Notes: generated by a model not told the origin, from the letters alone. Counted from the first letter of the stretch, positions 1 to 8,700 are shown. The stretch is DNA of 64,000 nucleotides from Chryseosolibacter sp044507775 (GCA_044507775.1 JBIQIY010000005.1:1-64000); one strand, 5' to 3'. Made by a program: numbers and translations.

Positions 1-67
1 TGTATCAAAAAAATTATCAAAACGCACTTGCTTGAACCATAGAAATCGCTTACGCCCTTGCCAGCCC

Positions 68-478
68 GATGCCTTGCGGCGCCCGCTCAGGATGACGGTT
101 GTGAAAAGGGGGGCCGANNNNNNNNNNNNNNNNNNNNNNNNNNNNNNNNNNNNNNNNNNNNNNNNNNNNNNNNNNNNNNNNNNNNNNNNNNNNNNNNNNN
201 NNNNNNNNNNNNNNNNNTGCCTTGTGGCGCCCGCTCAGGATGACGGTTGTGAAAAGGGGGGCCGATGCCTTGTGGCGCCCGCTCAGGATGACGGTTGTGA
301 AAAGGGGGGCCGATGCCTTGCGGCGCCCGCTCTTGATGACGGTCGTGAAAAGGGGGTTCATGCCTTGCGGCGCCCGCTCAGGATGACGGTTGTGAAAAGG
401 CGGCCCGATGCCTTGCGGCGCCCGCTCGGGATGAAAGGGGGCACGATGCCTTGCGGCGGCTCGCGCAGGACAGGCTTC
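68..478. repeat. 48-bp tandem repeat array interrupted by a gap
   Basis: Units begin at 68, 116, 216, 264, 312, 359, 407 and 445, with period 48 (one of 47, and the last interval 38). Each unit starts GATGCCTTG and contains CGCCCGCTCAGGATGACGG. Reverse-complemented, the core is CCGTCATCCTGAGC, which also occurs in the intergenic repeat near 6340. Reading frames crossing the array are repetitive and unlike any protein family, so it is treated as non-coding. The rest of 1-613 holds no recognisable gene. Confidence 0.9.
118..217. other. assembly gap of exactly 100 N
   Basis: A run of 100 ambiguous bases begins two bases into a 48-bp repeat unit and ends two bases into another. The round number suggests a scaffolding placeholder, so the true number of repeat units is unknown and the distance across it should not be trusted. 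Confidence 0.95.
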
Positions 479-613
479 AGTTGATCAAGCCCTGAAGGGG
501 CGACATAGATCGGCCCTGGGTGATGCAATGCGCAGGAATGCCGATAAGGACCACCAAATCTTAAGCCCTACACCCGTTGTCAACTGTCAAATTGCCTAAT
601 TGTCAACTTTTCC

Positions 614-3466
614 TCACTGCCCCATCATCACAAATGCTCCCCAATAATAGGGCTCCTTGTATTTCAGCATCAGCTGAAGTTGCGCCTGTTTAAATGCTTT
701 TTGTTTGTTGCGTAGCTTGATCCAGTTCGCGTAAAAGCTTTTCATCAGTTGTTGTGTGGCTGCGTCGTCGACTTTCCACAAGCTCATGATGAGGGCGTCG
801 GCGCCGGCGACCACGAACGCGCGTTGAAGACCATATACTCCTTCTCCTGCTTTGACGTCACCCAGACCGGTCTCGCATGCGCTTAGCACAATGAGTTGCG
901 TTCCTTCGAGATCCATGTTCATCGCCTCATAAGCGGTGAGGATGCCGTTGTCGTTGCTCGACAGGTTGGGCGCGGTTGTTCCGCTCACGGTCTTTGCTGC
1001 GCCTGCGAGCATAAGACCGGATCGCAAGAGCGGATTGTCGCTCGCATTCTCCATTTCCACACCGAACGCAGATCCGGTTGTCTCGACATCTTGCAGGAAA
1101 TAACCATGTGTCGCAATATGCAGAACTTCCGGACTCTTTACTGACTTCAGGTTTGTTTCCGTTGCAGAAGCCTGCGTCAGAACATTGAGCTTGTAGCCCG
1201 AGGCTTTCAGAATAGAAGCGATGCCGTCAATCTCGACTTTGGTACCGGGCAACGCGGAAATTGTCTGACCTCCGTAATCCGGGTATCCCAGCAGCGTTGC
1301 ATTCTTCGAGGGGGCAGCGGCTTTCCTGGCTTTGAGTGCGATCAGGTCTTTCGAATTTCCGAGGATAGTGAGGTCATAGCGATTGATGAAATAATCGGCA
1401 CTCGTTTTCTTCAGCGTGTTGAGGTTTATCTGGTTGTAGACGCCGTCCGGCGAAAGGTATATTACCTTTTTGCCGGCGAGTTCCCCTTCGATGCGCGACC
1501 AGTATTGTTCGTAGGAATAGTCGTCCTGGACCTTTTGCTGGATGGCGTTCCGATAGTACTTCGCATAGCGGGTTTCCAGTTGCTGGCCGTTGTCGAGCAC
1601 TTTCATCGACGGCATCGCGGCGCCTTTCTTTAGAACGAGCGCGATGTAGCGCGAGTCGCCCGTAAATACCTGGTCAAAGTTGCGCACGCGGATGATCTCT
1701 ACAACGGCTTCGCTATCTGTTAGAAGGTCGCGGATATTCTGGTAGCTGATCTTTGCAGATGTAAATCCTTCGGAGAAGTCGCGTGAACGCTCGGATAAAC
1801 TCTTCTCCATCGCATTCGTGGCCCGCTCGATCGAATCCAGGTTTATCTTTTGCTGCTTCAACTCACTTTTTGAATATGCGTATAGCCTGGCGAGTTGTTC
1901 CTTCTGATCCACCCATGTGATGTAGTCTTTGATGAGCACGCCGTCGCGACTGTTAAAAATGCTTTGCTTGACCTTGTTCGTCGAGTTGAGGAGCAGCGCT
2001 TTGGTGGCGATCTGGTAGTCGAAAAGGTCTTTCACCAGCGCAGGAATCGCCGGACTCGCGTGGATGGCAAAGTTGTAGAAGCGTTGAAAGCGCGGAGAAA
2101 GAACGTCCCAGTACTTTGTCTTTTCCGTTTCACTCATCGGCGGAAAATACCGGTTGATAAATTCCAGTGAGCTTGCCATCAGTTCCTGGTAGAGTGCATA
2201 GGCTTTGTCGGGAGACTGATTCTTCCAGTAAAAAATGGCGAGGTCTTCCTGCGATTGTACATAATGCGGGTGATTCTTACCCAGAGTTTTTTCGCGGATG
2301 GCAAGGGCTTTCTCCAGGAGCGGCAAGGCGTCGCCATACCTCGCGTTCATGCGATAGAAGTTTCCGAGATCGCTGATCACTTTCGCGTACGCAGGGTTTT
2401 CTTCGCCGAAGCTGTTCTTATAAATGCCTGCCGCCGTCTTGAGTAGATTCTCGACTTTGTCCTGCTTGCCCATGAGCATGTACAACGCGGCCTGGTTGCT
2501 CAGCATGCTGGCGTAGTCGGGATTTGCCTTGCCAAGGCGCTTTTCCATGCCCAGGTAAATGGCTTCGGCCTGCGGGTATTTTCCCATTTGTTGATACAAC
2601 AGCGCCAGGTTTGAGAGGAACTTCAGATGGTTTTTTGATTTCTTGCTCTCGAGCTTTTCCGCCACGTTGATAGCGTCGACCAGTGACTTTTCCGCCTCTT
2701 CGAACCGGCCGATCGCCTGGAAGAGCATAGCCTGGTTGTTCAGAATGATGCTGTAAGGCATCGATGCCGTTAGATGATTAGCGGCGACAATCGACAATGC
2801 GCTCCCGAGTGTTTTTTCAGCCTCGTTGTAGCGCCCCAAATTGTAATGGAGAACGCCATAATTGTTCAATGACGATGCCATCGCAATATTTCCGCCACCA
2901 AATTTTTCTTTCCGGATATCCAGCGCACCCGAAATGAATCCTTCCGCCTGTGTGTAGCGCCCCATTGTTGCGTACAGCAACCCCTGGTTGGAAATCGTCT
3001 TGAGATATCCGAGGTCTTCGGTGAGATTAGCTTCCTCATAAATGTTCTTTGCCGCATTGAATCGTTTTTCCGCGACAGCGAAGTTGCCGGAACCATAGGC
3101 CAGCTCGCCCGATTCGCGCTGGAAGCGGGCGCGCTCTTCGTCGGTGAATTCTGTGTTGTTGTAGTACGCCGCACCAAGGTTGATTAGCGAAGAGGCCTTT
3201 GCTAGCCGCTCTCCTTTTTCTTGCACATCGAAGAGTCCTGCGTTGTCGCTGATCAGGATGGCGTAGTCAAAGTCTGTTGAATCGAACTCTGCGCGCGCTT
3301 TTTCCATGTTTTTCAACAAGGAGCTCGTCGCCTTGTTGAGGTTCTCCTTTGTGGCCAGTGCCCGCGCTTTTTCATTGGCGACATTTTTCAGGTCGCGGAG
3401 GAACTGGGCATCAGTACGGATCGATGCCAGCGCTAATACGATGAGCAGTATAAAGAATGATCGCAT
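614..3466 (-). CDS. Secreted TPR-CHAT domain protein
   Basis: A 950-residue protein with a signal peptide (MRSFFILLIVLALASIRTDA), about ten tetratricopeptide-type helical repeats over residues 50-450, a linker, and a C-terminal CHAT (caspase-HetF-associated-with-TPR) domain. The likely catalytic dyad is visible: His787 in IATHGYF and Cys864 in LSACETG. I chose the ATG at 3466 because it starts the signal peptide and has GGAG about eight bases upstream; an ATG 14 codons further up adds a charged stretch that would spoil the signal. CHAT domains are caspase-like proteases, and TPR-CHAT proteins are common and mostly uncharacterised, although one is the protease partner of type III-E CRISPR effectors. 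There is no CRISPR or toxin partner here, so the substrate is unknown. It appears to be transcribed alone. Confidence 0.88.
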   Translation of the reverse strand: MRSFFILLIVLALASIRTDAQFLRDLKNVANEKARALATKENLNKATSSLLKNMEKARAEFDSTDFDYAILISDNAGLFDVQEKGERLAKASSLINLGAAYYNNTEFTDEERARFQRESGELAYGSGNFAVAEKRFNAAKNIYEEANLTEDLGYLKTISNQGLLYATMGRYTQAEGFISGALDIRKEKFGGGNIAMASSLNNYGVLHYNLGRYNEAEKTLGSALSIVAANHLTASMPYSIILNNQAMLFQAIGRFEEAEKSLVDAINVAEKLESKKSKNHLKFLSNLALLYQQMGKYPQAEAIYLGMEKRLGKANPDYASMLSNQAALYMLMGKQDKVENLLKTAAGIYKNSFGEENPAYAKVISDLGNFYRMNARYGDALPLLEKALAIREKTLGKNHPHYVQSQEDLAIFYWKNQSPDKAYALYQELMASSLEFINRYFPPMSETEKTKYWDVLSPRFQRFYNFAIHASPAIPALVKDLFDYQIATKALLLNSTNKVKQSIFNSRDGVLIKDYITWVDQKEQLARLYAYSKSELKQQKINLDSIERATNAMEKSLSERSRDFSEGFTSAKISYQNIRDLLTDSEAVVEIIRVRNFDQVFTGDSRYIALVLKKGAAMPSMKVLDNGQQLETRYAKYYRNAIQQKVQDDYSYEQYWSRIEGELAGKKVIYLSPDGVYNQINLNTLKKTSADYFINRYDLTILGNSKDLIALKARKAAAPSKNATLLGYPDYGGQTISALPGTKVEIDGIASILKASGYKLNVLTQASATETNLKSVKSPEVLHIATHGYFLQDVETTGSAFGVEMENASDNPLLRSGLMLAGAAKTVSGTTAPNLSSNDNGILTAYEAMNMDLEGTQLIVLSACETGLGDVKAGEGVYGLQRAFVVAGADALIMSLWKVDDAATQQLMKSFYANWIKLRNKQKAFKQAQLQLMLKYKEPYYWGAFVMMGQ

Positions 3467-3593
3467 ATTTACCTCACTCCCGACACCTCTCCCTCTTGCC
3501 ACGCGCAACCTTCGCGCCGGAGAGGAGAGTTCAAAGAGGACTATTTTTTTAATATAAGAAAAGTTACAGCGTTAACATTGCTGTTTAGACTCT

Positions 3594-4511
3594 TTATGCG
3601 ACATCACATTCGCGGTAGGCTGCGATCAGTGCGAGTTCGCCTTCTTTGCCAGGCTTTGCGTTTCCGTGTTCCATTCCCCAGACACCGCGGTAACCTTTTT
3701 CGTGGACGTGGCGGAAAATATTCTTATAGTTGATCTCGCCGGTCGTAGGCTCGTTTCGCCCCGGATTGTCCCCGATCTGGAAATAGGCGATCTCATCCCA
3801 GCACTTATCGATATTGGGAATGAGGTTTCCCTCGTTACGCTGCATGTGATAGATGTCGAAGAGTATCTTACACGCGGGACTGTTGACAGCCTTGCAAAGA
3901 GCAAAGGTCTGATCGGAATATCGCATGAAGAGTTCCGGCGTGTCGCTGAGAGGTTCGAGGACCATTACTAATCCGTGCGGCTCGAAGATCTCGGCACCTG
4001 CGCGCAGCGCGTCCACGACGTTGGCAGTCTGGATGCCCATGGGCAGGTTGCGTTCGAAAAATCCCGGTACGACGGTCATCCACTTCGCGTTCACGCGCTT
4101 GGCCGCCTCGACGGATTGCTTGCAAGTCTTAATGAAAGTATCTTTGAACTCCTGTTTGCCGGTGGTCAGTGAGATTTTCCAGTTGTCGCCGCCGTCCACT
4201 ACAAACACGCCCATCGTCATCCCCAGGCGGGAAAGTTCTTTGGCAATATTGTTCTGCTCCTCGAGCGGGCGCTTTAGGTAGCCGTTGTCTTCTATAGCGC
4301 GGAAGCCCTGGTCGTGCATGAATTTGATCTGGTCGACGAAATCTTTTCCCGCGTGGCTGGCGAACATTCCCTGATGTGGGGCGAACTGGAGGTTGAAGGT
4401 TTTTTCAGCTGCCGTGCCCGGGGCGTTGCGACCTTCTGCCACCGTATGCGCTAATGGCAGACTGGATGCGGCAAGGGCCATTCCATTGCGAAGAAAGTTC
4501 CGTCTTTTCAT
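3594..4511 (-). CDS. Hydroxypyruvate isomerase-like TIM-barrel protein
   Basis: A 305-residue protein of the sugar-phosphate isomerase/epimerase (AP-endonuclease 2-like) TIM barrel superfamily. The C-terminal half matches the hydroxypyruvate isomerase pattern: FDIYHMQ, then FQIGDNPGRNEPTTGEINY, then GMEHG. Metal-binding Glu/Asp/His residues are expected at VLEPL, FDIYH and MEHG. The N-terminus MKRRNFLRNG followed by a hydrophobic stretch resembles a Tat-type signal, which is common for Bacteroidota members of this family and unlike cytosolic Hyi. It would act on a small hydroxy-keto acid or sugar, possibly in the periplasm; the substrate is inferred only from family. The neighbouring genes give no pathway clue. 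Confidence 0.85.
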   Translation of the reverse strand: MKRRNFLRNGMALAASSLPLAHTVAEGRNAPGTAAEKTFNLQFAPHQGMFASHAGKDFVDQIKFMHDQGFRAIEDNGYLKRPLEEQNNIAKELSRLGMTMGVFVVDGGDNWKISLTTGKQEFKDTFIKTCKQSVEAAKRVNAKWMTVVPGFFERNLPMGIQTANVVDALRAGAEIFEPHGLVMVLEPLSDTPELFMRYSDQTFALCKAVNSPACKILFDIYHMQRNEGNLIPNIDKCWDEIAYFQIGDNPGRNEPTTGEINYKNIFRHVHEKGYRGVWGMEHGNAKPGKEGELALIAAYRECDVA

Positions 4512-4572
4512 CTGTCGTTGCTTAATTATGTAGTCAGTTTTGGACCGTCAATTTAAGAACATTTTTGAACTT

Positions 4573-4834
4573 CTCCTCGACGTGCGTCCCCCTTCACAAT
4601 TCCAATCCTGAGCCGCGCTGGCCCGCGCGCCGGATGCGAAGGACCCCGCCAACGCAAGAGAAGAAACTCCTCGACGTGTGTCCCCCCTTCACGATTCCAA
4701 TCCTGAGCAGCGTTGGCCCGTGCGGCGGAGGCGAAGGATCCCGTGAACGCAAGAGCGAACACTTGAAGACTCCGCCCTTGCGTTATGGGGATCCTTCGCC
4801 TGCCCTCGCGCGATCCCGCGCGCGGCTCAGGACG
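4573..4834. repeat. 94-bp direct repeat plus inverted partial copy
   Basis: Two imperfect 94-bp copies (4573-4666 and 4667-4760) share CTCCTCGACGTG, AATCCTGAGC, a GC-rich middle, GCGAAGGA and AACGCAAGAG. Positions 4770-4834 carry the same blocks inverted (CTTGCGTTATGGGGATCC, TTCGCC, GGCTCAGGA), so the second copy and the inverted part could fold into a long imperfect hairpin. It fills the 381-bp gap between the isomerase-like gene and the methyltransferase. No coding signal was seen. Confidence 0.75.
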
Positions 4835-4892
4835 GGGTTATTTTATTGAGGGGGAGGTAATTTTTCGCACCTTTGCGGCTTATTAGAACCAC

Positions 4893-6089
4893 ATGAGACT
4901 ACACCGCGGCACATCGGAAGCAGTAATTGAATCTTTAAAGTTGATCTTCGAGGAGAACCGGTTTGCCGACAAGGTGATCGAAAAGGTTTTAAAGCAAAAC
5001 CCGAAATGGGGATCGCGCGACCGGCGCTTTATTGCCGAAACAACCTACGACATTGTAAGGTGGTACCGTTGGTTTCGCGAGCTGGGACAAGCGAAGGGGA
5101 CAGATTTCTGGAAGCTTCTCGGCGTCTGGTGCATCTTAAGCGGCGTAGACCTTCCCGCATGGGAAGAATTTAAGGGTCTCTCTGCGGATAATGTCCTCGA
5201 TCGCGAAAAGAGAACAATGTACAGTCGCAAGATCCGCGAATCTATTCCCGACTGGCTTGACGAGCTCGGAGAAAAAGAACTCGGCAGAGAAAGATGGGAC
5301 ACGGAACTGTCCGCGCTCAACGAGATGGCGCCTGTCGTTCTTCGCGTGAATACGCTCAAGACCTCTGTCCAGGAGCTGAAGAGACGACTTCTCGATGAGA
5401 ACATCGACACCGATACCTTGAAGGAGTATCCCGATGCGCTTGTCCTGCGCGAGAGACAGAACATCTTTGGTTCATCCGCTTTCAAGGACGGTTCATTTGA
5501 AGTGCAAGATGCCGGATCCCAGGCGATCGCGCCGTATCTGCGGATCGAGGCGGGTCAGCGTGTTATTGACGCGTGCGCGGGTGCGGGAGGCAAGACGCTT
5601 CATCTGGCAGCATTGATGAGGAGCAAGGGCCGGATCGTCGCAATGGATACCGAAGAGTGGAAACTGCAGGAGCTTCAGAAGCGCGCGCGTAGGGCAGGGG
5701 TTAGCAATATTGAAGCGAAGGTGATTGAATCCGGGAAGACGATTAAACGACAGGCGAACTCGGCGGATCGCCTGCTGCTGGATGTGCCATGTTCGGGTCT
5801 CGGTGTACTGAAAAGAAATCCCGATGCCAAATGGAAGTTGTCGCTCGATTTTATCGACAAGGTTCGCGAGCTGCAACAGCACATCCTCCGCGACTACTGT
5901 GACATGCTGAAGCCGGAGGGATTGTTGGTGTATTCCACCTGTAGTATCCTGCCCTCGGAGAATGAAGGGCAGGTGCGGCTCTTTTTGGAAGCCAACAAGA
6001 ATTTCGAGCTTGTTTCAGAGAAGCATATTTTTCCATCGGAGGGGTTTGATGGGTTTTATATGGCGCTGATTAAGAAGCGTAAAGCGTAA
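4893..6089 (+). CDS. RsmB/NOP-family rRNA cytosine-C5 methyltransferase
   Basis: A 398-residue SAM-dependent RNA m5C methyltransferase. The SAM-binding loop is ACAGAGGKT (about residues 227-235). Motif IV is DVPCSGLG with Cys300, and motif VI is VYSTCS with catalytic Cys350, the two-cysteine signature of RsmB/RsmF/NOP enzymes. It is somewhat shorter than E. coli RsmB (429) but has an N-terminal helical region that could be NusB-like. The likely target is 16S rRNA. The last codons (K-R-K-A-stop) are made by a heptanucleotide repeat that continues downstream of the stop. The gene stands alone between repeat-filled gaps. Confidence 0.9.
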   Translation: MRLHRGTSEAVIESLKLIFEENRFADKVIEKVLKQNPKWGSRDRRFIAETTYDIVRWYRWFRELGQAKGTDFWKLLGVWCILSGVDLPAWEEFKGLSADNVLDREKRTMYSRKIRESIPDWLDELGEKELGRERWDTELSALNEMAPVVLRVNTLKTSVQELKRRLLDENIDTDTLKEYPDALVLRERQNIFGSSAFKDGSFEVQDAGSQAIAPYLRIEAGQRVIDACAGAGGKTLHLAALMRSKGRIVAMDTEEWKLQELQKRARRAGVSNIEAKVIESGKTIKRQANSADRLLLDVPCSGLGVLKRNPDAKWKLSLDFIDKVRELQQHILRDYCDMLKPEGLLVYSTCSILPSENEGQVRLFLEANKNFELVSEKHIFPSEGFDGFYMALIKKRKA

Positions 6090-6146
6090 AGCGTAAAGCG
6101 TAAAGCGTAAAGCGTAAAGCATAAAGCATAAAGCATAAAGCAGAAA
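6077..6146 (+). repeat. Heptanucleotide tandem repeat (GCGTAAA/GCATAAA)
   Basis: Six perfect GCGTAAA units (6077-6118), three GCATAAA units (6119-6139) and one GCAGAAA. The first two units lie inside the end of the methyltransferase gene and supply its stop codon. The same heptamer family recurs at 58451-58580. Confidence 0.92.
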
Positions 6147-6177
6147 GTGTGGTGGCGCGTGACTGTGTGCGCGCTTG

Positions 6178-6390
6178 TTCTTTACTCCCTTCCTCCCACC
6201 TACGCTTGCGCTTCGGCGGGCAGGCCTGAGCCGTGTGGTGGATGTGCGCCCCTTCTTTACTCCGTCATCCCACCTGCGCTTGCGCTTCGGCGGGCAGGCC
6301 TGAGCTGTGTGGCGGATGTGCACCCCTTCTTTACTCCGTCATCCTGAGCCGTGTGGCGTTTTGTGCGGTGGCTAACGGCGAAGGATCTCC
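6178..6390. repeat. 74/75-bp tandem repeat, about 2.5 copies
   Basis: Copies start at 6178, 6253 and 6327 with TTCTTTACTCC, followed by CACCTRCGCTTGCGCTTCGG, GGCAGGCCTGAGC and TGTGG-rich sequence. The third copy turns into GTCATCCTGAGCC followed further on by GGCGAAGGATCTCC, the same cores as in the 4.6-kb repeat. No protein-coding signal was seen in 6090-6612. Confidence 0.8.
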
Positions 6391-6449
6391 AAATGGTGAG
6401 ACTGATCGTTAATTTAGTTCTCGCGGGCTCGCGCGCGTGCCGGCGCTGC

Positions 6450-6546
6450 AACTTCCTGAAAGTTGGAAGAGTCGGTGTTTATGGTGTATGAGCACGGTGG
6501 ATAAGAGTTGTATGGAAGAAGATGGTCCACAAACTTTCAGGAAGTT
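6450..6546. repeat. 97-bp element bounded by a 15-bp perfect inverted repeat
   Basis: AACTTCCTGAAAGTT at 6450-6464 is exactly inverted as AACTTTCAGGAAGTT at 6532-6546. Each arm is itself partly palindromic (AACTT...AAGTT). It lies downstream of the Dabb gene on the minus strand and could be a small hairpin, a decayed mobile remnant or a terminator-like structure. No target-site duplication is evident. Confidence 0.6.
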
Positions 6547-6612
6547 TTTTCCGGGCGCGCTTCCTTCCGCGTGGTGGCGCTGCTTCGGGAAGTTTTTCCA
6601 CGCGCTTGCAGA

Positions 6613-6939
6613 CTAAATATCCATCGCGTCGTATACTAACACTTTCTCCCACAGTGGTGAGCAGTTCTCAATGAACTTTTTGTGGATAGGGTGAACCTGG
6701 TAGGCGTCCTGTCCTGCAAGGTCGTCGAAGAAAATTAGTTCGGAAGCGCTGTAGCTGTCGTCGATCACGGGGCGTTTTTCGGTCTCGGCAGGAACACCGA
6801 TGTGCAAGCCTCGGACGGACTCGATCTTTTCAAGGGTCTTCAAACCCTCCAGTAATTTATTGAGATCTTCCTTTGAATCCGGATTCTTTAACCAGAAGAA
6901 CACATGGTGCGCAAGTTGCTTTTTAGGCTTGTATGACAT
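6613..6939 (-). CDS. Dabb-family stress-responsive alpha/beta-barrel protein
   Basis: A 108-residue cytosolic protein. It opens with KKQLAHHVFFWLKNP, the typical start of Dabb (dimeric A/B barrel) proteins, and ends with HPIHKKFIENCSPLWEKV, also characteristic. Family members are small ferredoxin-like dimers; most have unknown function, and a few plant and bacterial ones are enzymes or stress proteins. No signal peptide or membrane segment is present. It appears monocistronic, about 110 bp downstream of the oxidoreductase group. Confidence 0.88.
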   Translation of the reverse strand: MSYKPKKQLAHHVFFWLKNPDSKEDLNKLLEGLKTLEKIESVRGLHIGVPAETEKRPVIDDSYSASELIFFDDLAGQDAYQVHPIHKKFIENCSPLWEKVLVYDAMDI

Positions 6940-7048
6940 ATTCGTTTTAGGATAAAATCAATGAATTGTTTGAAGTGCCGGGCAATATAGTTGAATAAAA
7001 ACCAAGTTTCCCGAATTACTGGAAGCAATATACACCTCTGCTTCTCAA

Positions 7049-7696
7049 TTACAGATATGCCGGTTTCGCCACTCCGTCCTTGAGCAATTGATCGGGTATG
7101 GGCTCGCCGCGCTGCAACTGAAGTGGCACCACTCCAGCCCAGATGTCTGACGCATAATCTTCCTCGTCATCTTTGGGCGGGCCGCTCCTGACTTTTGCGG
7201 AAGCTTCGTCGATATGAATTGATAACACCATCGTCGCTTTCCATTCTCCGAAGGTCGGCTTTCGCACATCCTCCCAACGTCCTGGCTGCATCTTGTTGGT
7301 GAATACCTCCAGTACATGGTAAAGTTGCTGTTCATCGTTGACCGTTTCCGGAACGCCGAAGGCTACCACCGACCTGTAGTTTACCGAGTGGTGGAACGCC
7401 GAGCGCGCAAGAACAAGTCCGTCCATAATCGTGGCGCTGACGCAGACCGGATTGCTTTTCTCCGCCAGCTCACGCATATAAAAACTTCCGACCGAGCCGT
7501 GAATGTAAATCTTGTCTTCAATCCGACAGAATCCGGTGGGGATTTGAAAGGGCTGGTTTTCGCGGACTAAAGCTACGGTGCAGAACAGTGCTTCATCGAG
7601 GATGGAGTACACTTCGTGCTTGTCGTACACGCCGCGCTTTGGCAGACGCGTGATCGTCGTCCGTCCGGTTTTCGGAAATTCTGCGCTTGTCTTCAT
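7049..7696 (-). CDS. Pyridoxamine 5'-phosphate oxidase-like flavin-binding protein
   Basis: A 215-residue protein of the split-barrel flavin-binding fold. It contains TRLPKRGVYDKHEVYSIL, IPTGFCRIEDKIYIHGS, an SATIMDGLVLARS strand, and SVNYRSVVAFG, features of the pyridoxamine-phosphate-oxidase-like/nitroimidazole-resistance (NimA-like) family. It probably binds FMN and reduces or oxidises a small molecule; the substrate cannot be read from sequence. Its ATG overlaps the preceding oxidoreductase stop by four bases (ATGA), so the two are likely translationally coupled. Together with the acetyltransferase upstream they form a three-gene minus-strand operon. Confidence 0.85.
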   Translation of the reverse strand: MKTSAEFPKTGRTTITRLPKRGVYDKHEVYSILDEALFCTVALVRENQPFQIPTGFCRIEDKIYIHGSVGSFYMRELAEKSNPVCVSATIMDGLVLARSAFHHSVNYRSVVAFGVPETVNDEQQLYHVLEVFTNKMQPGRWEDVRKPTFGEWKATMVLSIHIDEASAKVRSGPPKDDEEDYASDIWAGVVPLQLQRGEPIPDQLLKDGVAKPAYL

Positions 7697-8694
7697 TTGC
7701 GTATGTCAAGTATGATCTTGCCGAATTGATCGGCAGCTTTCATCCGCGCAAGCGCCTTGTTAATGTCGCTTAGGGCAAATGTTTTGTCAACGACGGGTTT
7801 GATATTCCGACTTTCCAGGAAGTGTAACATCGACAGGAATTCATCTCTTGTTCCCATCGCGCTACCGAGGATGGAAAGCTGTTTCCAGTAGAGGTGGCGC
7901 GTGTCAATGTTTGTGATGTTTCCGGCGGTCCTGCCGAAGTTTACAATGCGGCCGCCCGGGAACGCCAGTTCGATAAACTTGCCAAACTGGTTTCCTCCTG
8001 CGCTGTCGATAACGATGTCGAATCCGCCTACTTCCTTCTGCGCCTTCTCTGCCCATTCCGGATCTTTGTAGTTGAAACCACCCGTCGCACCTAAACGCTT
8101 CGCGGCTTCGATTTTTTCGTCGGACCCGGATGTTACAAAAACCCGGGCTTTGTACGCGACAGCAAATTGCAGCACCCAAAGCGCCGCCCCGCCACCGATA
8201 CCACTTATCAGTACTTTTTCATTCGCCCTTAATCTCGCTTTGGTGAACAACGCGCGGTAGGCAGTCAGCCCGGAGAGTGGTACGGCCGCGGACTCCTCAA
8301 ACGTGAGGTGCTCGGGCTTCTCGAAGATGTGTTTTTTTGAAATGGCAATGTACTCAGCGAAGGTACCGTGGTCGGGAAGACCCAATATGCGAAAAGTGTC
8401 TCCTTGCACGACTGGATTATTGCCCCAGTCAAGACCCGGATTGATCACGACTTCGCCGCCAATCAGCAAGGGGTCCGCGTCTTCGCCTACATCCTCGATC
8501 ACTCCGACGCCATCCGAACCCATAATGATTCCTTCCGGAAAACTCTGTGCGTTTTCCTCCGAGAGCCAGATGTCGCGATGGTTAAGAGCCGCGTACTGAA
8601 GTTTGATCAGTACCTGATCTTTCACCGGTTTGGGTTTCTTGAATTCTACGATCTGTAAGGGAATATCTTTGCTTTTGAATACCGCAGCTCTCAT
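7693..8694 (-). CDS. Zinc-independent MDR-family quinone oxidoreductase-like dehydrogenase
   Basis: A 333-residue medium-chain dehydrogenase/reductase with a GroES-like N-terminal domain (residues 1-125) and a Rossmann domain with the NAD(P)H loop SGIGGGAALWVLQFA followed by GSDEKIEAAKRLGA. There is no cysteine in the protein and no GHE zinc motif (GSDGVG instead), so it cannot bind the catalytic or structural zinc of alcohol dehydrogenases and belongs with the quinone-oxidoreductase/enoyl-reductase-like branch. It is in an operon: the acetyltransferase ends six bases upstream and the flavin-binding protein overlaps downstream. The substrate is unknown. Confidence 0.88.
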   Translation of the reverse strand: MRAAVFKSKDIPLQIVEFKKPKPVKDQVLIKLQYAALNHRDIWLSEENAQSFPEGIIMGSDGVGVIEDVGEDADPLLIGGEVVINPGLDWGNNPVVQGDTFRILGLPDHGTFAEYIAISKKHIFEKPEHLTFEESAAVPLSGLTAYRALFTKARLRANEKVLISGIGGGAALWVLQFAVAYKARVFVTSGSDEKIEAAKRLGATGGFNYKDPEWAEKAQKEVGGFDIVIDSAGGNQFGKFIELAFPGGRIVNFGRTAGNITNIDTRHLYWKQLSILGSAMGTRDEFLSMLHFLESRNIKPVVDKTFALSDINKALARMKAADQFGKIILDIRK

Positions 8695-8700
8695 GTATTT

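Noticed and set aside
68..478. CRISPR array
   Set aside because: Units are contiguous with no unique spacers, and no cas genes are in the window.
32..484. Open frames across the 48-bp repeat array and N gap
   Set aside because: They repeat the same 16 residues, include the gap, and have no start signal or protein-family character.
3466..3508. Upstream ATG for the TPR-CHAT protein
   Set aside because: Adds 14 charged residues before a good signal peptide, while the internal ATG has a GGAG site.
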